A DNA stretch of 64,000 nucleotides, from NCBI RefSeq assembly GCF_003194085.1, contig NZ_CP023994.1, positions 248,001-312,000 of the forward strand, read 5' to 3'. The DNA is from Aurantimicrobium photophilum (GTDB taxonomy: Bacteria > Actinomycetota > Actinomycetes > Actinomycetales > Microbacteriaceae). Numbering within the stretch: the first letter of the stretch is position 1; each line of letters starts with the position of its first letter. Shown piece after piece: positions 15,049 to 26,372 of this stretch. The notes under the pieces were generated by a model. The model ran no database searches. It was not told the DNA's origin and saw only the letters and a program-made list of their open reading frames with translations. The translations under genes and the position numbers were made by a program.

Positions 15049-17205
15049 ATGGAAAACCACGACCACGACCACGACCACGTCCATTCATCAATGCCGGATC
15101 ATCACAGCATCCATGAACACCATGAGATGCATGAGCACCAGGCAAATCACAACGGCGCATCGTCCGCAGCAGCTCAAAGTCCCTCGCTTTCGATGCAGGA
15201 CGCGATGGGGCATGGTGGTCACCATAGCCACATGTCATTCGCAGAGATGTCACGTGACATGCGAAACCGTTTCCTTGTCGCTGCCATTCTTTCGATTCCA
15301 ATAACGCTCTGGTCGCCGATTGGTCGCCAGGTATTTGGCTTCACGCTTCCTGCACCTTTTGGCCTCTCAGACGCGTATTTCGCGCTCATGCTCTCCATTC
15401 CCGTTATCTTCTACTCCTCGTGGATCTTCTTTGATGGGGCATGGCGAGCACTTCGACGTCGCACGCTGGACATGATGGTTCTGGTTGCCGTGGGTATTGG
15501 AACCGGCTGGCTCTACAGCGTCGTGGTAACTCTGACTGGAGGAGGCGAAGTCTTCTATGAGGCCGCTTCAGTCTTGGCGACTTTCGTCTTACTTGGACAC
15601 TGGGTTGAGATGCGCGCCCGTGGAGGCGCAAATGATGCGATCCGAACTTTGCTGGAGTTGTCACCCCCATCAGCCATTGTCATTCGAGACGGTCACGAAG
15701 TTGAGCTCGCCACTGCAGACGTAGTTGAGGGCGATGTTATGGTCATCCGCCCGGGAGCAAAGATCCCCACTGATGGCATTGTCATCGACGGCGAATCAGA
15801 GGTTGACGAATCCATGGTCACCGGCGAGAGCATGCCGGTGCACAAGGCTGTCGGTTTCGAGGTTATTGGCGCCACGGTCAACACTTTCGGAGCTATGAAG
15901 GTCCGAGCTACCAAGGTAGGCTCCGAATCCGCATTGGCACAGATAGTTCAGCTTGTACAAACAGCCCAGAACTCCAAAGCACCAGGGCAACGGCTGGCAG
16001 ATAGAGCGGCCTTTTGGTTGGTGTTAGTGGCACTTATTGGCGGAACAGCCACCTTCGCAGGGTGGCTACTGGCTGGTGCAGATGTTCCCACGGCGATGCT
16101 CTTTGCGATCACTGTCGTGGTCATCACCTGCCCTGACGCTCTAGGTCTTGCTACACCCACTGCAATCATGGTGGGGACCAGCCTAGGTGCGAAACGAGGC
16201 GTGCTATTCAAGAATGCTGCCGGAATCGAAGCATCAGCTCGCATTGATGTTGTTGTATTTGACAAAACGGGCACGCTCACAAGGGGTGCACCTGAAGTTA
16301 CTGACTATGTCGTTTTGGAGGGTGAATCAGACCGGGTAATGGGGCTAGTAGCAGCAGCCGAAACTCAATCAGAACATCCTCTAGCTCGGGCCGTTGTTTC
16401 TTATGCTGAGTCGAAATCAATCGTCCTGGGTTCAGTTACAGAGTTCCGCAACGTTACAGGACAAGGTGCTATCGCGACGGTTGATGGTCACAGAGTCGTT
16501 CTCGGCAATGCCAGTCTTTTGGAGTCTGAATCCATAGACCTTGGGCCTGCCCGAGATTCTCACGCATCCTTTGTTGAGTCAGGGCGGACATCCATCTTGG
16601 CCGCAGTTGACGGTCGAATCTCGTGTGTGCTTGCCATCGCTGACGCTCCGCGTCCAACCGCAATACCAACGATTGAGGCACTCCATCGACAAAACGTAGA
16701 AGTTGCTATGTTGACTGGCGACAACCTGCAAACAGCGACACGAATCGCCAACTCGCTCGGCATAGACAATGTGATGGCTGAAGTTCGACCAGAAGATAAG
16801 GCTGCCAAGATTGCAGAGCTGCAAGCGAGCGGAAAGCGTGTAGCCATGGTGGGAGATGGCGTCAACGATGCCCCAGCACTGGCGCAAGCAGACGTTGGTA
16901 TCGCAATCGGAGCAGGCACTGATGTCGCTATCGAGACGGCAGATGTAGTCCTGATGAGATCCGACCCGCTGGATGTCGCAGTGGCTCTTGCAATCGGAAA
17001 AGGGACCCTGAGGAAAATGCGCCAAAACCTCGGTTGGGCCATTGGATATAACGCAATAGCACTACCGATTGCGGCAGGAGTCTTCTATCCAGCATTCGGA
17101 CTCATGCTGTCGCCAGAGATTGCAGCGATTAGCATGTCTGGATCGAGCATCATAGTTGCGGCAAATGCTCTGTTACTCAAGGGCTTGAGGTTGCCCAAAT
17201 CATGA
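15049..17205 (+). CDS. Copper-type P1B ATPase with His-rich N-terminus
   Basis: 718 aa. The N-terminus is strikingly His/Asp-rich (HDHDHDHVH and further His clusters to about residue 65), a putative metal-binding tail. Then come eight predicted membrane helices, the actuator TGES motif, the ion-site motif CPD ([11 protein letters not shown]), the phosphorylation motif DKTGT, the HP motif (SEHPLA), and GDGVND. His-rich N-termini fit CopB-like exporters, which usually have CPH; the CPD variant leaves the exact ion open. It probably exports copper to the outside where the oxidase acts. The SRPBCC gene overlaps its stop codon. Confidence 0.9.
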   Translation: MENHDHDHDHVHSSMPDHHSIHEHHEMHEHQANHNGASSAAAQSPSLSMQDAMGHGGHHSHMSFAEMSRDMRNRFLVAAILSIPITLWSPIGRQVFGFTLPAPFGLSDAYFALMLSIPVIFYSSWIFFDGAWRALRRRTLDMMVLVAVGIGTGWLYSVVVTLTGGGEVFYEAASVLATFVLLGHWVEMRARGGANDAIRTLLELSPPSAIVIRDGHEVELATADVVEGDVMVIRPGAKIPTDGIVIDGESEVDESMVTGESMPVHKAVGFEVIGATVNTFGAMKVRATKVGSESALAQIVQLVQTAQNSKAPGQRLADRAAFWLVLVALIGGTATFAGWLLAGADVPTAMLFAITVVVITCPDALGLATPTAIMVGTSLGAKRGVLFKNAAGIEASARIDVVVFDKTGTLTRGAPEVTDYVVLEGESDRVMGLVAAAETQSEHPLARAVVSYAESKSIVLGSVTEFRNVTGQGAIATVDGHRVVLGNASLLESESIDLGPARDSHASFVESGRTSILAAVDGRISCVLAIADAPRPTAIPTIEALHRQNVEVAMLTGDNLQTATRIANSLGIDNVMAEVRPEDKAAKIAELQASGKRVAMVGDGVNDAPALAQADVGIAIGAGTDVAIETADVVLMRSDPLDVAVALAIGKGTLRKMRQNLGWAIGYNAIALPIAAGVFYPAFGLMLSPEIAAISMSGSSIIVAANALLLKGLRLPKS

Positions 17206-17726
17206 AAACGCCTGGCGATTCCGAGCGAAAGTATCGCAGGCATTCACAGGCCTCGGTCATTCTGCCTGCAGGGGCAAAGCGCCTGTTTGAGTATCTTGAC
17301 AATCACGAAAACTTGTCTGGACACATGGAGTCAAAGAAATCGCTCATGATGCTCGGTGGTTCGATGCACCTCATTCTCGATGAAAATCGAGGGCAAGTGG
17401 TCGGTTCTCACATCAAAATGGACGGCAAAGTTCTAGGCATTCCTCTCCATTTGGACGAAGTGGTCACCGAACGGACGCCGTTTCGCCGTAAGGTCTGGGA
17501 AACAGTCGTTGCTGACTTGCTTGTAATCGGTCACTACAGACTTGGCTTTGACATTGAGCCGGTCGATACGGACACTAGCAAGCTGTTAGTTCACATTTCC
17601 TACAATCTTCCGTCCAATACCACCTTCCTGGGGCTCTTGGGTGGTGCGCCCTACGCTCGATGGTGTGTGAAGCAAATGGTAAGTGCGGCAATCAAAATGT
17701 TCGCCGCGGCGAAGCCCAGTAGTTAG
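17202..17726 (+). CDS. SRPBCC (START-like) domain protein
   Basis: 174 aa. Overlaps the ATPase stop by ATGA, so the two are translated together. The pattern [22 protein letters not shown]-type start, a middle [13 protein letters not shown] strand pair and a C-terminal long helix is that of SRPBCC ligand-binding proteins (polyketide cyclase/dehydrase-like). Ligand unknown. Its place in a copper cluster is regular enough to suggest a linked but undefined role. Confidence 0.7.
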   Translation: MKTPGDSERKYRRHSQASVILPAGAKRLFEYLDNHENLSGHMESKKSLMMLGGSMHLILDENRGQVVGSHIKMDGKVLGIPLHLDEVVTERTPFRRKVWETVVADLLVIGHYRLGFDIEPVDTDTSKLLVHISYNLPSNTTFLGLLGGAPYARWCVKQMVSAAIKMFAAAKPSS

Positions 17727-17741
17727 GCAAAACAAAACCAG

Positions 17742-17780
17742 CAAACAAAATGACCGCCTCAGGGGCGGTCATTTTGTTTG
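17742..17780. terminator. Terminator hairpin at right end of copper cluster
   Basis: Perfect 17-bp inverted repeat (CAAACAAAATGACCGCC, loop TCAGG). It is a second version of the hairpin at 12868-12907, and like it is immediately followed by a tRNA-Ser-end-like sequence. Confidence 0.85.
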
Positions 17781-17792
17781 CGGAGAATGGGG
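17777..17792. repeat. 16-bp imperfect copy of the tRNA-Ser 3' end, left of the IS481-type remnant
   Basis: TTTGCGGAGAATGGGG matches 13 of 16 bases of TTGGCGGAAGATGGGG at 18169-18184. The two copies flank the element 17793-18168 exactly. Confidence 0.6.
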
Positions 17793-18168
17793 TGTCTAGG
17801 TTCACGACATAGTTCACATATCTCTCGAGACATCGTTCACATCATCAAGGGTTCACAATTGAGAAAATCCAGCAAGTAAGGGTGCTGCGGGGTTCCTCAG
17901 CAGCCTGGTTTGTTACCTTAGGTTTGGCCACATTTAACAACAATTAAGTTTTGTTGAAAACGAGTATAGAAGTCAGTCAAACAAAGAGCTCTCGCCCTTG
18001 CGATTGAACACAGTCCGTGCCTCTACAGGCGGTTGGACAGGATTACTTACAAATGCCTCATATTCAAGGCTGAAGATGGCCCACAAACCAACAGGCATGA
18101 TGCGCAACACGTCCATAAATATGAACGATCTCTCGAGACATATATGAACGATGTCTCGAGAGATCACA
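17793..18168. mobile_element. 376-bp IS481-type remnant (MITE-like) at the tRNA-Ser 3' end
   Basis: Ends are TGT-N11-ACATAGTTCACA on the left and, read inward from the right, TGT-N11-ACATCGTTCATA, the same layout as the intact IS481 element at 55734-57049 (TGT-N11-ACCTTGTTGACA). Subterminal repeats of the type GAGACATCGTTCA occur on both sides. No transposase frame remains; a minus-strand frame of about 41 codons (17973-18096) has no recognised domain. The right end lies one base from the tRNA CCA. Presence as a distinct element is inferred from ends and flanks. Confidence 0.65.
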
Positions 18169-18169
18169 T

Positions 18170-18257
18170 TGGCGGAAGATGGGGGATTCGAACCCCCGAG
18201 GGCGTTAACCCAACACGCTTTCCAAGCGTGCGCCATAGGCCACTAGGCGAATCCTCC
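18170..18257 (-). tRNA. tRNA-Ser (GGA anticodon)
   Basis: 88 nt including an encoded CCA. Acceptor stem GGAGGAT / ATCTTCC with discriminator G, anticodon loop CTTGGAAAG (anticodon GGA), long variable arm (GTTGGGTTAACGCC region) typical of class II tRNA-Ser, and T loop TTCGAAT. Its 3' end is the insertion point of the IS481-type remnant and the source of the repeats at 12905 and 17777. Confidence 0.93.
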
Positions 18258-18368
18258 TGGTGAACCTACTCACTTGCGTGAGAGGACAACTTCATTATTC
18301 TAACCGCACTTTTGGGTGCAGACGAACTCGCGTGGAGAGCACTCAGCTGTGTGCTTTACACTTGATAC

Positions 18369-18460
18369 TGGCTCCTCGCGTGGCGCCACCCAGGCCAACT
18401 CCCCCAGGACGGAAACGTAGCAAGGGTAACCGGGCTCTGGCGGGTGCGCGAGGGGTCCTT
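18369..18460 (+). ncRNA. ffs: SRP RNA (4.5S type)
   Basis: The conserved apical part CAGGACGGAAACGTAGCAAG is present, enclosed by a long stem (GCTCCTCGCG...CCACCCAGGCC pairing with GGCTCTGGCGGGTG...CGCGAGGGG) and followed by CCTTTTTC as terminator. This is the bacterial signal-recognition-particle RNA that works with Ffh in membrane targeting. Position just upstream of dnaX (with the AbiE genes inserted between) fits actinobacterial gene order. Exact ends are estimated. Confidence 0.85.
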
Positions 18461-18462
18461 TT

Positions 18463-19410
18463 TCATTTCTTTCGCTGGATGCCCAGAAGCCAACTATTTA
18501 GTAGTTGGATTGATTCGCTTAGCGAATAGGGAAAGTTAATCTCGCGCGCTGTACGTTCAAACTCAACCTCCCAATGGGGGTAAGCCTGAATTGTTGCCGG
18601 CCAGGTGCGAGCCGTCATTCCGGCTTTTCTGGAACCCATTGCGCGAAAGATGAATGTCTCTTGAATGGAATCTGCAACATCACCTAAATGTGGAGCTCCT
18701 AACATTTCTATGAGTTCTTTGAGCAGCACAAGATCAATCACATCTCTGACTCGATCGTTTCGACTTGCTGGCGGATTATGGGGGTCGGTAACAGCATGGA
18801 CTTTCTGGGCAATTTGGTAGCTGAGGGGGATACCAGAGAGCTGTTCTGGACCGATAATCCCAAACCCCGCTATGTCTGGGGCGAGGAATGATTCAATATC
18901 TTCCCCTACGCCGCCTTCGGAGGGAGAAATTTCTACGTTGATAGTTCTCCAAATAACTCCATTGAGAAAAAGGGAAACGGTGAATCGACGAGGTTTTACT
19001 TCTAGGTAGGGCACGTTAATGAGAGAGACGCTTCCTCTAGTGAAGCTAAATGGCCCCCAGTCATATGCGAGTTCGGAATCCAGTAAGGCAATAAAGGTGT
19101 CGAGGTCTGCCCGGACCATTCCGTCGAGGTCCCTTGTAGCGCGAGAAAAGTGGGTCAGGCGATGTTGGAGCAGTGTTCCTCCTTTGAGGAGGAAATAGGG
19201 AGTCTGATCTGCCTGGGATACCTTTTGTAATTTTGCTGTCACGACAGTCGAGGCGATGAGCCAGCCAAGACGCCCAGACTCCGAGCCCGCTTTCCGCTCT
19301 GCCTGAGCAATCCAGGAATTGAGCACACGGGCAGAATTTGGCTCCTTGTCTCTTCGTTGCAAGGTCTTCAGAAATGCAGATAGATCTAAAGGAGAAGTCA
19401 CATCATCCAC
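18463..19410 (-). CDS. abiEii: AbiEii-type nucleotidyltransferase toxin
   Basis: About 315 aa if started at the GTG at 19410, which overlaps the AbiEi stop codon by 8 bases; the frame is open to 19518. FLLKGGTLLQHRL and RATRDLD give the GG-x-x-L...D-x-D-type nucleotidyltransferase core of AbiEii/AbiGii toxins. The long helical C-terminal half (DVIDLVLLKELIE) is typical of the family. Known family members act in phage abortive infection and plasmid-type toxin-antitoxin systems; related toxins modify tRNA acceptor ends. Inserted between the SRP RNA and dnaX. Confidence 0.85.
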   Translation of the reverse strand: MDDVTSPLDLSAFLKTLQRRDKEPNSARVLNSWIAQAERKAGSESGRLGWLIASTVVTAKLQKVSQADQTPYFLLKGGTLLQHRLTHFSRATRDLDGMVRADLDTFIALLDSELAYDWGPFSFTRGSVSLINVPYLEVKPRRFTVSLFLNGVIWRTINVEISPSEGGVGEDIESFLAPDIAGFGIIGPEQLSGIPLSYQIAQKVHAVTDPHNPPASRNDRVRDVIDLVLLKELIEMLGAPHLGDVADSIQETFIFRAMGSRKAGMTARTWPATIQAYPHWEVEFERTAREINFPYSLSESIQLLNSWLLGIQRKK

Positions 19411-19966
19411 GTTGATCAAGTTTCTGGGTGAGTTCTTGTTGGTCGAGAGAACTGAGCATCCCAGAGGCCGCACCATTGACAATGGCTTGACGCAAGAGGT
19501 AGGTGGGTGTGCCATCAACTATGCAGTCACCGATGGTTTTTGCGATGCTGGTTAATGGAATCTCTTGCCACCAGGTCGCATCTGAGGGCTGAACGTTTTG
19601 ACGATGGATTTCGTAATGTGGTTTTAGTGAACGCCTAATTCGCCTGCCCTGCGGCACACTGATGTGTAAAGTCGCTGGGTTAATATCGCAGATTTCCCAT
19701 ACCGCCAAGGCCGTGTCATGAGAGATGCATGCATCCTCAACACCGGTCTCTAACAGCGCCAGTGCCAGGTTTTCATATTGAGTGGAGGGCACTTGGGAGA
19801 TGCGATAAATTCCGTGCCCCACTCGGGAAATCCTGCCTCGGGATGCAAGACGAGGAAGTTCAGTCTTAGGAATCCCGGCAGCTACAGCTTGTGCGCTTGA
19901 AACAAAACCATGTTGATCGAGTGCAAGTTCTCGTAATTGTTCAAGATAAGTGAGCACTTCGTTCAT
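19403..19966 (-). CDS. abiEi: AbiEi-type antitoxin
   Basis: 187 aa from the ATG at 19966. N-terminal winged helix (QHGFVSSAQAVAAGIPKTELPRLASRGRISRVGHGIYRI) and the C-terminal domain with ISVPQGRR and IPLTSIAKTIGDCIVDG, which are the usual features of AbiEi antitoxins that repress their own promoter. TATACT lies 6 bases before the ATG, consistent with a leaderless transcript, and lies inside the inverted repeat at 19969-19997. Confidence 0.87.
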   Translation of the reverse strand: MNEVLTYLEQLRELALDQHGFVSSAQAVAAGIPKTELPRLASRGRISRVGHGIYRISQVPSTQYENLALALLETGVEDACISHDTALAVWEICDINPATLHISVPQGRRIRRSLKPHYEIHRQNVQPSDATWWQEIPLTSIAKTIGDCIVDGTPTYLLRQAIVNGAASGMLSSLDQQELTQKLDQRG

Positions 19967-19968
19967 GC

Positions 19969-19997
19969 CAAAAGTATACCAAAATGGCATACTTTTG
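19969..19997 (-). promoter_or_regulatory. Inverted-repeat operator and -10 region of abiEi-abiEii
   Basis: CAAAAGTAT and ATACTTTTG (9-bp arms, 11-base spacer) overlap the TATACT -10 box of the AbiE operon. AbiEi antitoxins bind such repeats for negative autoregulation. Confidence 0.6.
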
Positions 19998-20101
19998 TCA
20001 TTGTTTTTTATCGATCTAGCTCTCCAATAATCGTCATGCTCCGAGAATTGTGCAGAACTTGCGAAGGAAGCAATGTCCCTTTTCGCCGATACGATTGAGT
20101 T

Positions 20102-22123
20102 GTGGCTACCGCACTGTATCGCCGTTACCGGCCAGAATCATTCGCTGACGTAATTGGACAATCCCACGTCACCGATCCTCTGATGACGGCACTGCGCACA
20201 AACCGGGTCAACCACGCCTATCTCTTCAGCGGCCCCCGTGGGTGCGGTAAGACAACTTCTGCTCGCATCCTGGCTCGCTGCCTCAACTGTGCTGAGGGAC
20301 CTACCGATACTCCCTGTGGCAAGTGCCCCAGCTGTATTGAACTCTCACGTGACGGTGGCGGCTCTCTCGACGTCGTCGAAATTGACGCCGCCAGCCACAA
20401 CGGTGTTGATGACGCCCGTGATCTGCGTGAGCGTGCCGTGTTTGCTCCGGCCCGTGACCGTTACAAGATCTTCATCCTCGATGAGGCTCACATGGTCACC
20501 CCTCAGGGCTTCAACGCTCTGCTCAAGTTGGTGGAAGAACCCCCCGAGCACGTGAAGTTCATCTTCGCCACGACCGAACCTGAAAAGGTCATCGGCACGA
20601 TTCGCTCGCGCACCCACCACTACCCCTTCCGTTTGATTCCTCCCGCACAGATGCTTGAGTACTGCGAGAGCCTGTGTGTTTCCGAGAAGATTGCCGTTGA
20701 GCCTGGTGTGCTCGCACTTGTTGTGCGCGCAGGTGGCGGTTCAGCTCGTGACACTCTGTCTCTCCTGGATCAGCTCATTGCTGGTTCTGAGAACGATGCC
20801 GTGACCTATGAGCGTGCAGTTTCTCTCCTGGGTTACACCCACAGCGCACTGCTGGATGAAGCAGTAGATGCGCTCGCCGCAGCAGACTCGGCAGGTGCTT
20901 TCGCTGCGGTTGACCGTGTCATTCAGACCGGTCAGGACCCTCGCCGCTTTGTTGAGGATCTGCTTGAACGTTTGCGTGACCTCATTCTTGTTGCCGCCAC
21001 CGGCGCCAATGCCAACGCTGTACTCCGCGGTATCCCTGCCGATGAACTCGAGCGCATGCAGGCTCAGGCCAAGAACTTTGGCTCTGCTGAGCTTTCTCGT
21101 GCTGCAGACGTGGTGAACTCGTCCCTCACTGAGATGACCGGTGCCACTTCTCCACGTCTTCACCTCGAACTCATGATTGCTCGTCTACTGGTTCGTGCAA
21201 CAGGTGGAGCTCCAGCTGTAGCTGTCGCACCAGCTGCTTCAGCACCCACAGCTCCTGCAAAGCCTGCAGTAGCACCTGCCCCTGCACCCGCACCTAAGGT
21301 TGAGGCTCCCGTTGCCAAGCCTGAGTCGGTCAAGGAAGCTCCTGTTGCACAAGCTCCTGTTGTGGAAGAGCCCAAGGTTGTTGTTCCAACCGGACCTGTC
21401 GGCACCCGTGAACTTCTTGAAGCGTGGCCTGCAGTTCTGGAGAAGATCCAAACCACAAGCCGTGCTGCGTGGTTGGTAGTTGTCTCTGCCCAGGTTCGCT
21501 CTCTTGAAGATGAGGTGCTGACTCTGGTCTTCAGCAACGAAGCAGATGCTGCGTCGTTCCGCCCTCAGAAGGGCGTGCCTGGCGGTGTGCACGAGATTCT
21601 TCGCCAAGCCATCCTCGACACTGTCGGTGTTCGTGTGGGCTTCAAGGTGTCCAGTGATTCCAGTGCGACAGCTCCGATTGATCGCATGACGGATACAGGT
21701 TCTGTTGCTGCTCCAGCTGCCCCCGTCAACGCTCCACGTGAGTTTGCCACCCCAGCACCCGCTGCCCAGGCAGAAGAACCACCACTTCCTGAAGAGCCAC
21801 CTGCTGATCTGGAAGAAGAACCCCCTTTCGAGGAAACAGATCCTCCCGCCGTTGATGACGGCTGGGACGTTGTCGCTATCCCTGGCGGGGGAGCACCTGC
21901 TGTTCTCGAAGACGAGCCTGTCGTTGACGAAGTCGTTGTTGTTGCAGAGGTTGCAGCTCCTGCTGCACCTGCGGCCAAGAAGCTCACTCCTGAACAGGCA
22001 GCACACGAAGAAGCTCGCTATGGCGAAGCTGTTGTGCGCGAACTTCTCGATGCCAAGTTCATTGCTGAAGAAGTGACTGCTCCTGTAGCTGTTGTTGCAC
22101 CCGAGCCCGAGGACCAGGCCTAG
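20102..22123 (+). CDS. dnaX: DNA polymerase III subunit gamma/tau
   Basis: 673 aa, GTG start at 20102 with TACGAT 6 bases upstream and no ribosome binding site (putative leaderless). Clamp-loader ATPase: Walker [10 protein letters not shown], zinc cysteines CLNC...CGKCPSC, DEAH Walker B (ILDEAHM), sensor RSR (TIRSRTHHY). After domain III (to about residue 365) comes an Ala/Pro/Val-rich linker and a C-terminal tau-like region with an acidic Pro/Glu stretch. Followed after 2 bases by recR, the standard pairing. Confidence 0.96.
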   Translation: MATALYRRYRPESFADVIGQSHVTDPLMTALRTNRVNHAYLFSGPRGCGKTTSARILARCLNCAEGPTDTPCGKCPSCIELSRDGGGSLDVVEIDAASHNGVDDARDLRERAVFAPARDRYKIFILDEAHMVTPQGFNALLKLVEEPPEHVKFIFATTEPEKVIGTIRSRTHHYPFRLIPPAQMLEYCESLCVSEKIAVEPGVLALVVRAGGGSARDTLSLLDQLIAGSENDAVTYERAVSLLGYTHSALLDEAVDALAAADSAGAFAAVDRVIQTGQDPRRFVEDLLERLRDLILVAATGANANAVLRGIPADELERMQAQAKNFGSAELSRAADVVNSSLTEMTGATSPRLHLELMIARLLVRATGGAPAVAVAPAASAPTAPAKPAVAPAPAPAPKVEAPVAKPESVKEAPVAQAPVVEEPKVVVPTGPVGTRELLEAWPAVLEKIQTTSRAAWLVVVSAQVRSLEDEVLTLVFSNEADAASFRPQKGVPGGVHEILRQAILDTVGVRVGFKVSSDSSATAPIDRMTDTGSVAAPAAPVNAPREFATPAPAAQAEEPPLPEEPPADLEEEPPFEETDPPAVDDGWDVVAIPGGGAPAVLEDEPVVDEVVVVAEVAAPAAPAAKKLTPEQAAHEEARYGEAVVRELLDAKFIAEEVTAPVAVVAPEPEDQA

Positions 22124-22125
22124 TC

Positions 22126-22722
22126 ATGTATGACGGCATCGTTCAGGAGCTCATTGATGAGCTGGGGCGCCTTCCCGGTATTGGGCCTAAGTCTGCCCAG
22201 CGCATCGCGTTCCACATTCTGCAGACCGAGTCTTTTGATGTGACGCGCCTGTCCTCGGTGCTGATTGAGGTGCGCGAGAAGGTCAAGTTCTGCGAGATCT
22301 GCGGAAACGTCAGTGAAGAAGTCACCTGCGGTATTTGCCGTGATCCTCGCCGTGACCCCACCTTCATCTGCGTCGTGGAAGAAGCCAAAGACGTGGTTGC
22401 TATCGAGCGCACCCGTGAATTCCGCGGGCTTTATCACGTGCTTGGCGGCGCCATTAGCCCTATCGATGGCATCGGTCCGGATGACCTGCGCATTCGCCAA
22501 CTCATGACTCGTCTAGCTGATGGCACCGTGACCGAGGTCATCATTGCGACCGACCCCAACCTTGAAGGTGAAGCAACGGCGACTTATCTCTCACGTTTAC
22601 TCAAGACCCTCGAAATCAAGGTGTCCCGCCTGGCTTCAGGTCTGCCCGTGGGTGGAGATTTGGAATATGCAGATGAGGTCACGCTGGGTCGTGCTTTTGA
22701 AGGTCGTCGTACCGTCAACTAA
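22126..22722 (+). CDS. recR: Recombination protein RecR
   Basis: 198 aa, full length. HhH motif ([20 protein letters not shown]), zinc finger [16 protein letters not shown], Toprim domain ([14 protein letters not shown]) and C-terminal Walker-like stretch. Works with RecF/RecO in loading RecA on gaps. Coupled to dnaX. Confidence 0.97.
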   Translation: MYDGIVQELIDELGRLPGIGPKSAQRIAFHILQTESFDVTRLSSVLIEVREKVKFCEICGNVSEEVTCGICRDPRRDPTFICVVEEAKDVVAIERTREFRGLYHVLGGAISPIDGIGPDDLRIRQLMTRLADGTVTEVIIATDPNLEGEATATYLSRLLKTLEIKVSRLASGLPVGGDLEYADEVTLGRAFEGRRTVN

Positions 22723-22743
22723 CTTCCAGTGGGAGAGGTTCCT

Positions 22744-23841
22744 ATGTCACCGGAGCACGAAGCCGTAGAGCTTCTGACGCAGCTCGTCGGAATCGACAGT
22801 GTCAATCCTGGCTTGGTTAATGGAGCTGCGGGAGAAGCAGATATCGTGCGCTTTCTTGCAACTCGACTTGAAGCGAACGGTTTCACCATTCATATTGTGC
22901 CTTCACAAGATGAGACAAACAGACCGAGCCTCGTTGCCGTTGGCCCCGGAGAGGGTCCGACGGTGGTGCTCAATGGCCATCTCGATACCGTCGGGGTTAA
23001 GGGCATGGAAAATCCCTTCACTGCACAAGTGGAAGGCGACAAGCTCTTTGCTCGCGGTGCTGCAGATATGAAGGGGGGAGTTGCAGCATTGGTGGTGGCT
23101 GCTGAACATCTCTCTCGTAGTTCTTCCTCCTACCGACCACTCTTGGCACTAGTCGCAGACGAAGAAGACGCCAGCATGGGGTCGGAAGCAGTCATTGCAG
23201 CTCTTCCTGGTTTAGGCATTCACCCCGACCTGTGCCTCATAGCTGAGCCAACTGGTTTGGATCTAGCTGTGTCCTTACGTGGCTTCGCCGTTGTTCGAGC
23301 GCGCATCAGTGGTCGTGCTGCACACAGCTCACAGCCTGAACTGGGTATCAATGCAGTGACACAGTTAGGGCATCTACTTTCTGCTATTGAAAACAAGGCG
23401 CAGGAGATTCGCGAGACTGGTGGCGACCTCATGGTCACGATGGTGAGGGGAGGAGAGTCCTCCTTTGTAATACCTGATGAGGCAGAGTGCATTATTGAAT
23501 TACGCACAGTCCCCGGACAGCGGTCAGACCAGGTTCTAGAGGTGGTTCGTTCGCTTGGGGATTCAACATGGACCTGGGATCTTGAGCTGGTTGCCTCTCG
23601 TGAAGCGTGGCAATTACAAGCCGAAGGCCCCGCTGCACATCTTTCCCAGGCCCTAGCCCTGGAATTGGGAACCAAATTGAATTTTGTAGCACCGTACTGG
23701 ATGGAAGCCCCCTTGTGGGAAGAAGTCTGCCCCACTCTGATCTGCGGACCAACCGGTGGGGGCCTTCATGCCATCGATGAATGGGTGGATCTGCGGCAAG
23801 TACGCTCGCTTTGCTCGGCTTTGATAAAACTGCTTGCGTAA
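22744..23841 (+). CDS. M20-family metallopeptidase (ArgE/DapE/ACY1-like)
   Basis: 365 aa from the ATG at 22744, preceded by GGGAGAGG. Metal and catalytic residues: GHLDTVG (His, Asp), GAADMKGG (Asp), DEEDASMGS (Glu-Glu), and IAEPT. The family removes acyl groups from amino acids; acetylornithine deacetylase and succinyl-diaminopimelate desuccinylase are the main options. Neighbouring lysC and asd belong to the lysine/diaminopimelate pathway and mildly favour the DapE-like option, but sequence alone does not decide it. Confidence 0.85.
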   Translation: MSPEHEAVELLTQLVGIDSVNPGLVNGAAGEADIVRFLATRLEANGFTIHIVPSQDETNRPSLVAVGPGEGPTVVLNGHLDTVGVKGMENPFTAQVEGDKLFARGAADMKGGVAALVVAAEHLSRSSSSYRPLLALVADEEDASMGSEAVIAALPGLGIHPDLCLIAEPTGLDLAVSLRGFAVVRARISGRAAHSSQPELGINAVTQLGHLLSAIENKAQEIRETGGDLMVTMVRGGESSFVIPDEAECIIELRTVPGQRSDQVLEVVRSLGDSTWTWDLELVASREAWQLQAEGPAAHLSQALALELGTKLNFVAPYWMEAPLWEEVCPTLICGPTGGGLHAIDEWVDLRQVRSLCSALIKLLA

Positions 23842-23928
23842 AAAGTGAGCTTCGAACTGCCCGTAGAATAGAGTTTCCAGCTCGTGAGAACCGTAGCCGC
23901 GAGCATATTCCTTCAGGAGTTATCAACC

Positions 23929-26252
<2,324 letters not shown>

Positions 26253-26267
26253 GTATTCAGTACTTCA

Positions 26268-26306
26268 GCCGAAGGCCATCAGGATTCTCTCCTGGTGGCC
26301 TTCGGC
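26268..26306 (+). terminator. Terminator after lysC-asd
   Basis: GCCGAAGGCCA / TGGCCTTCGGC arms with an inner AGGA/TCCT pairing, 16 bases after asd. The T tract is weak. Confidence 0.7.
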
Positions 26307-26372
26307 GTTGCTCCCGGTAGGTGGGAATGAGGACAGCGGTGGTGGAGGCACTTCACGCGTAAACTGGCGGAT

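Noticed and set aside
12905-18184. Complete integrative element or prophage
   Set aside because: No integrase, excisionase, replication or phage structural gene is found; only tRNA-end repeats and a cargo remain.
18033-18263. Plus-strand frame running through the tRNA-Ser region
   Set aside because: It covers the complement of a well-formed tRNA gene and the end of an IS-type remnant.
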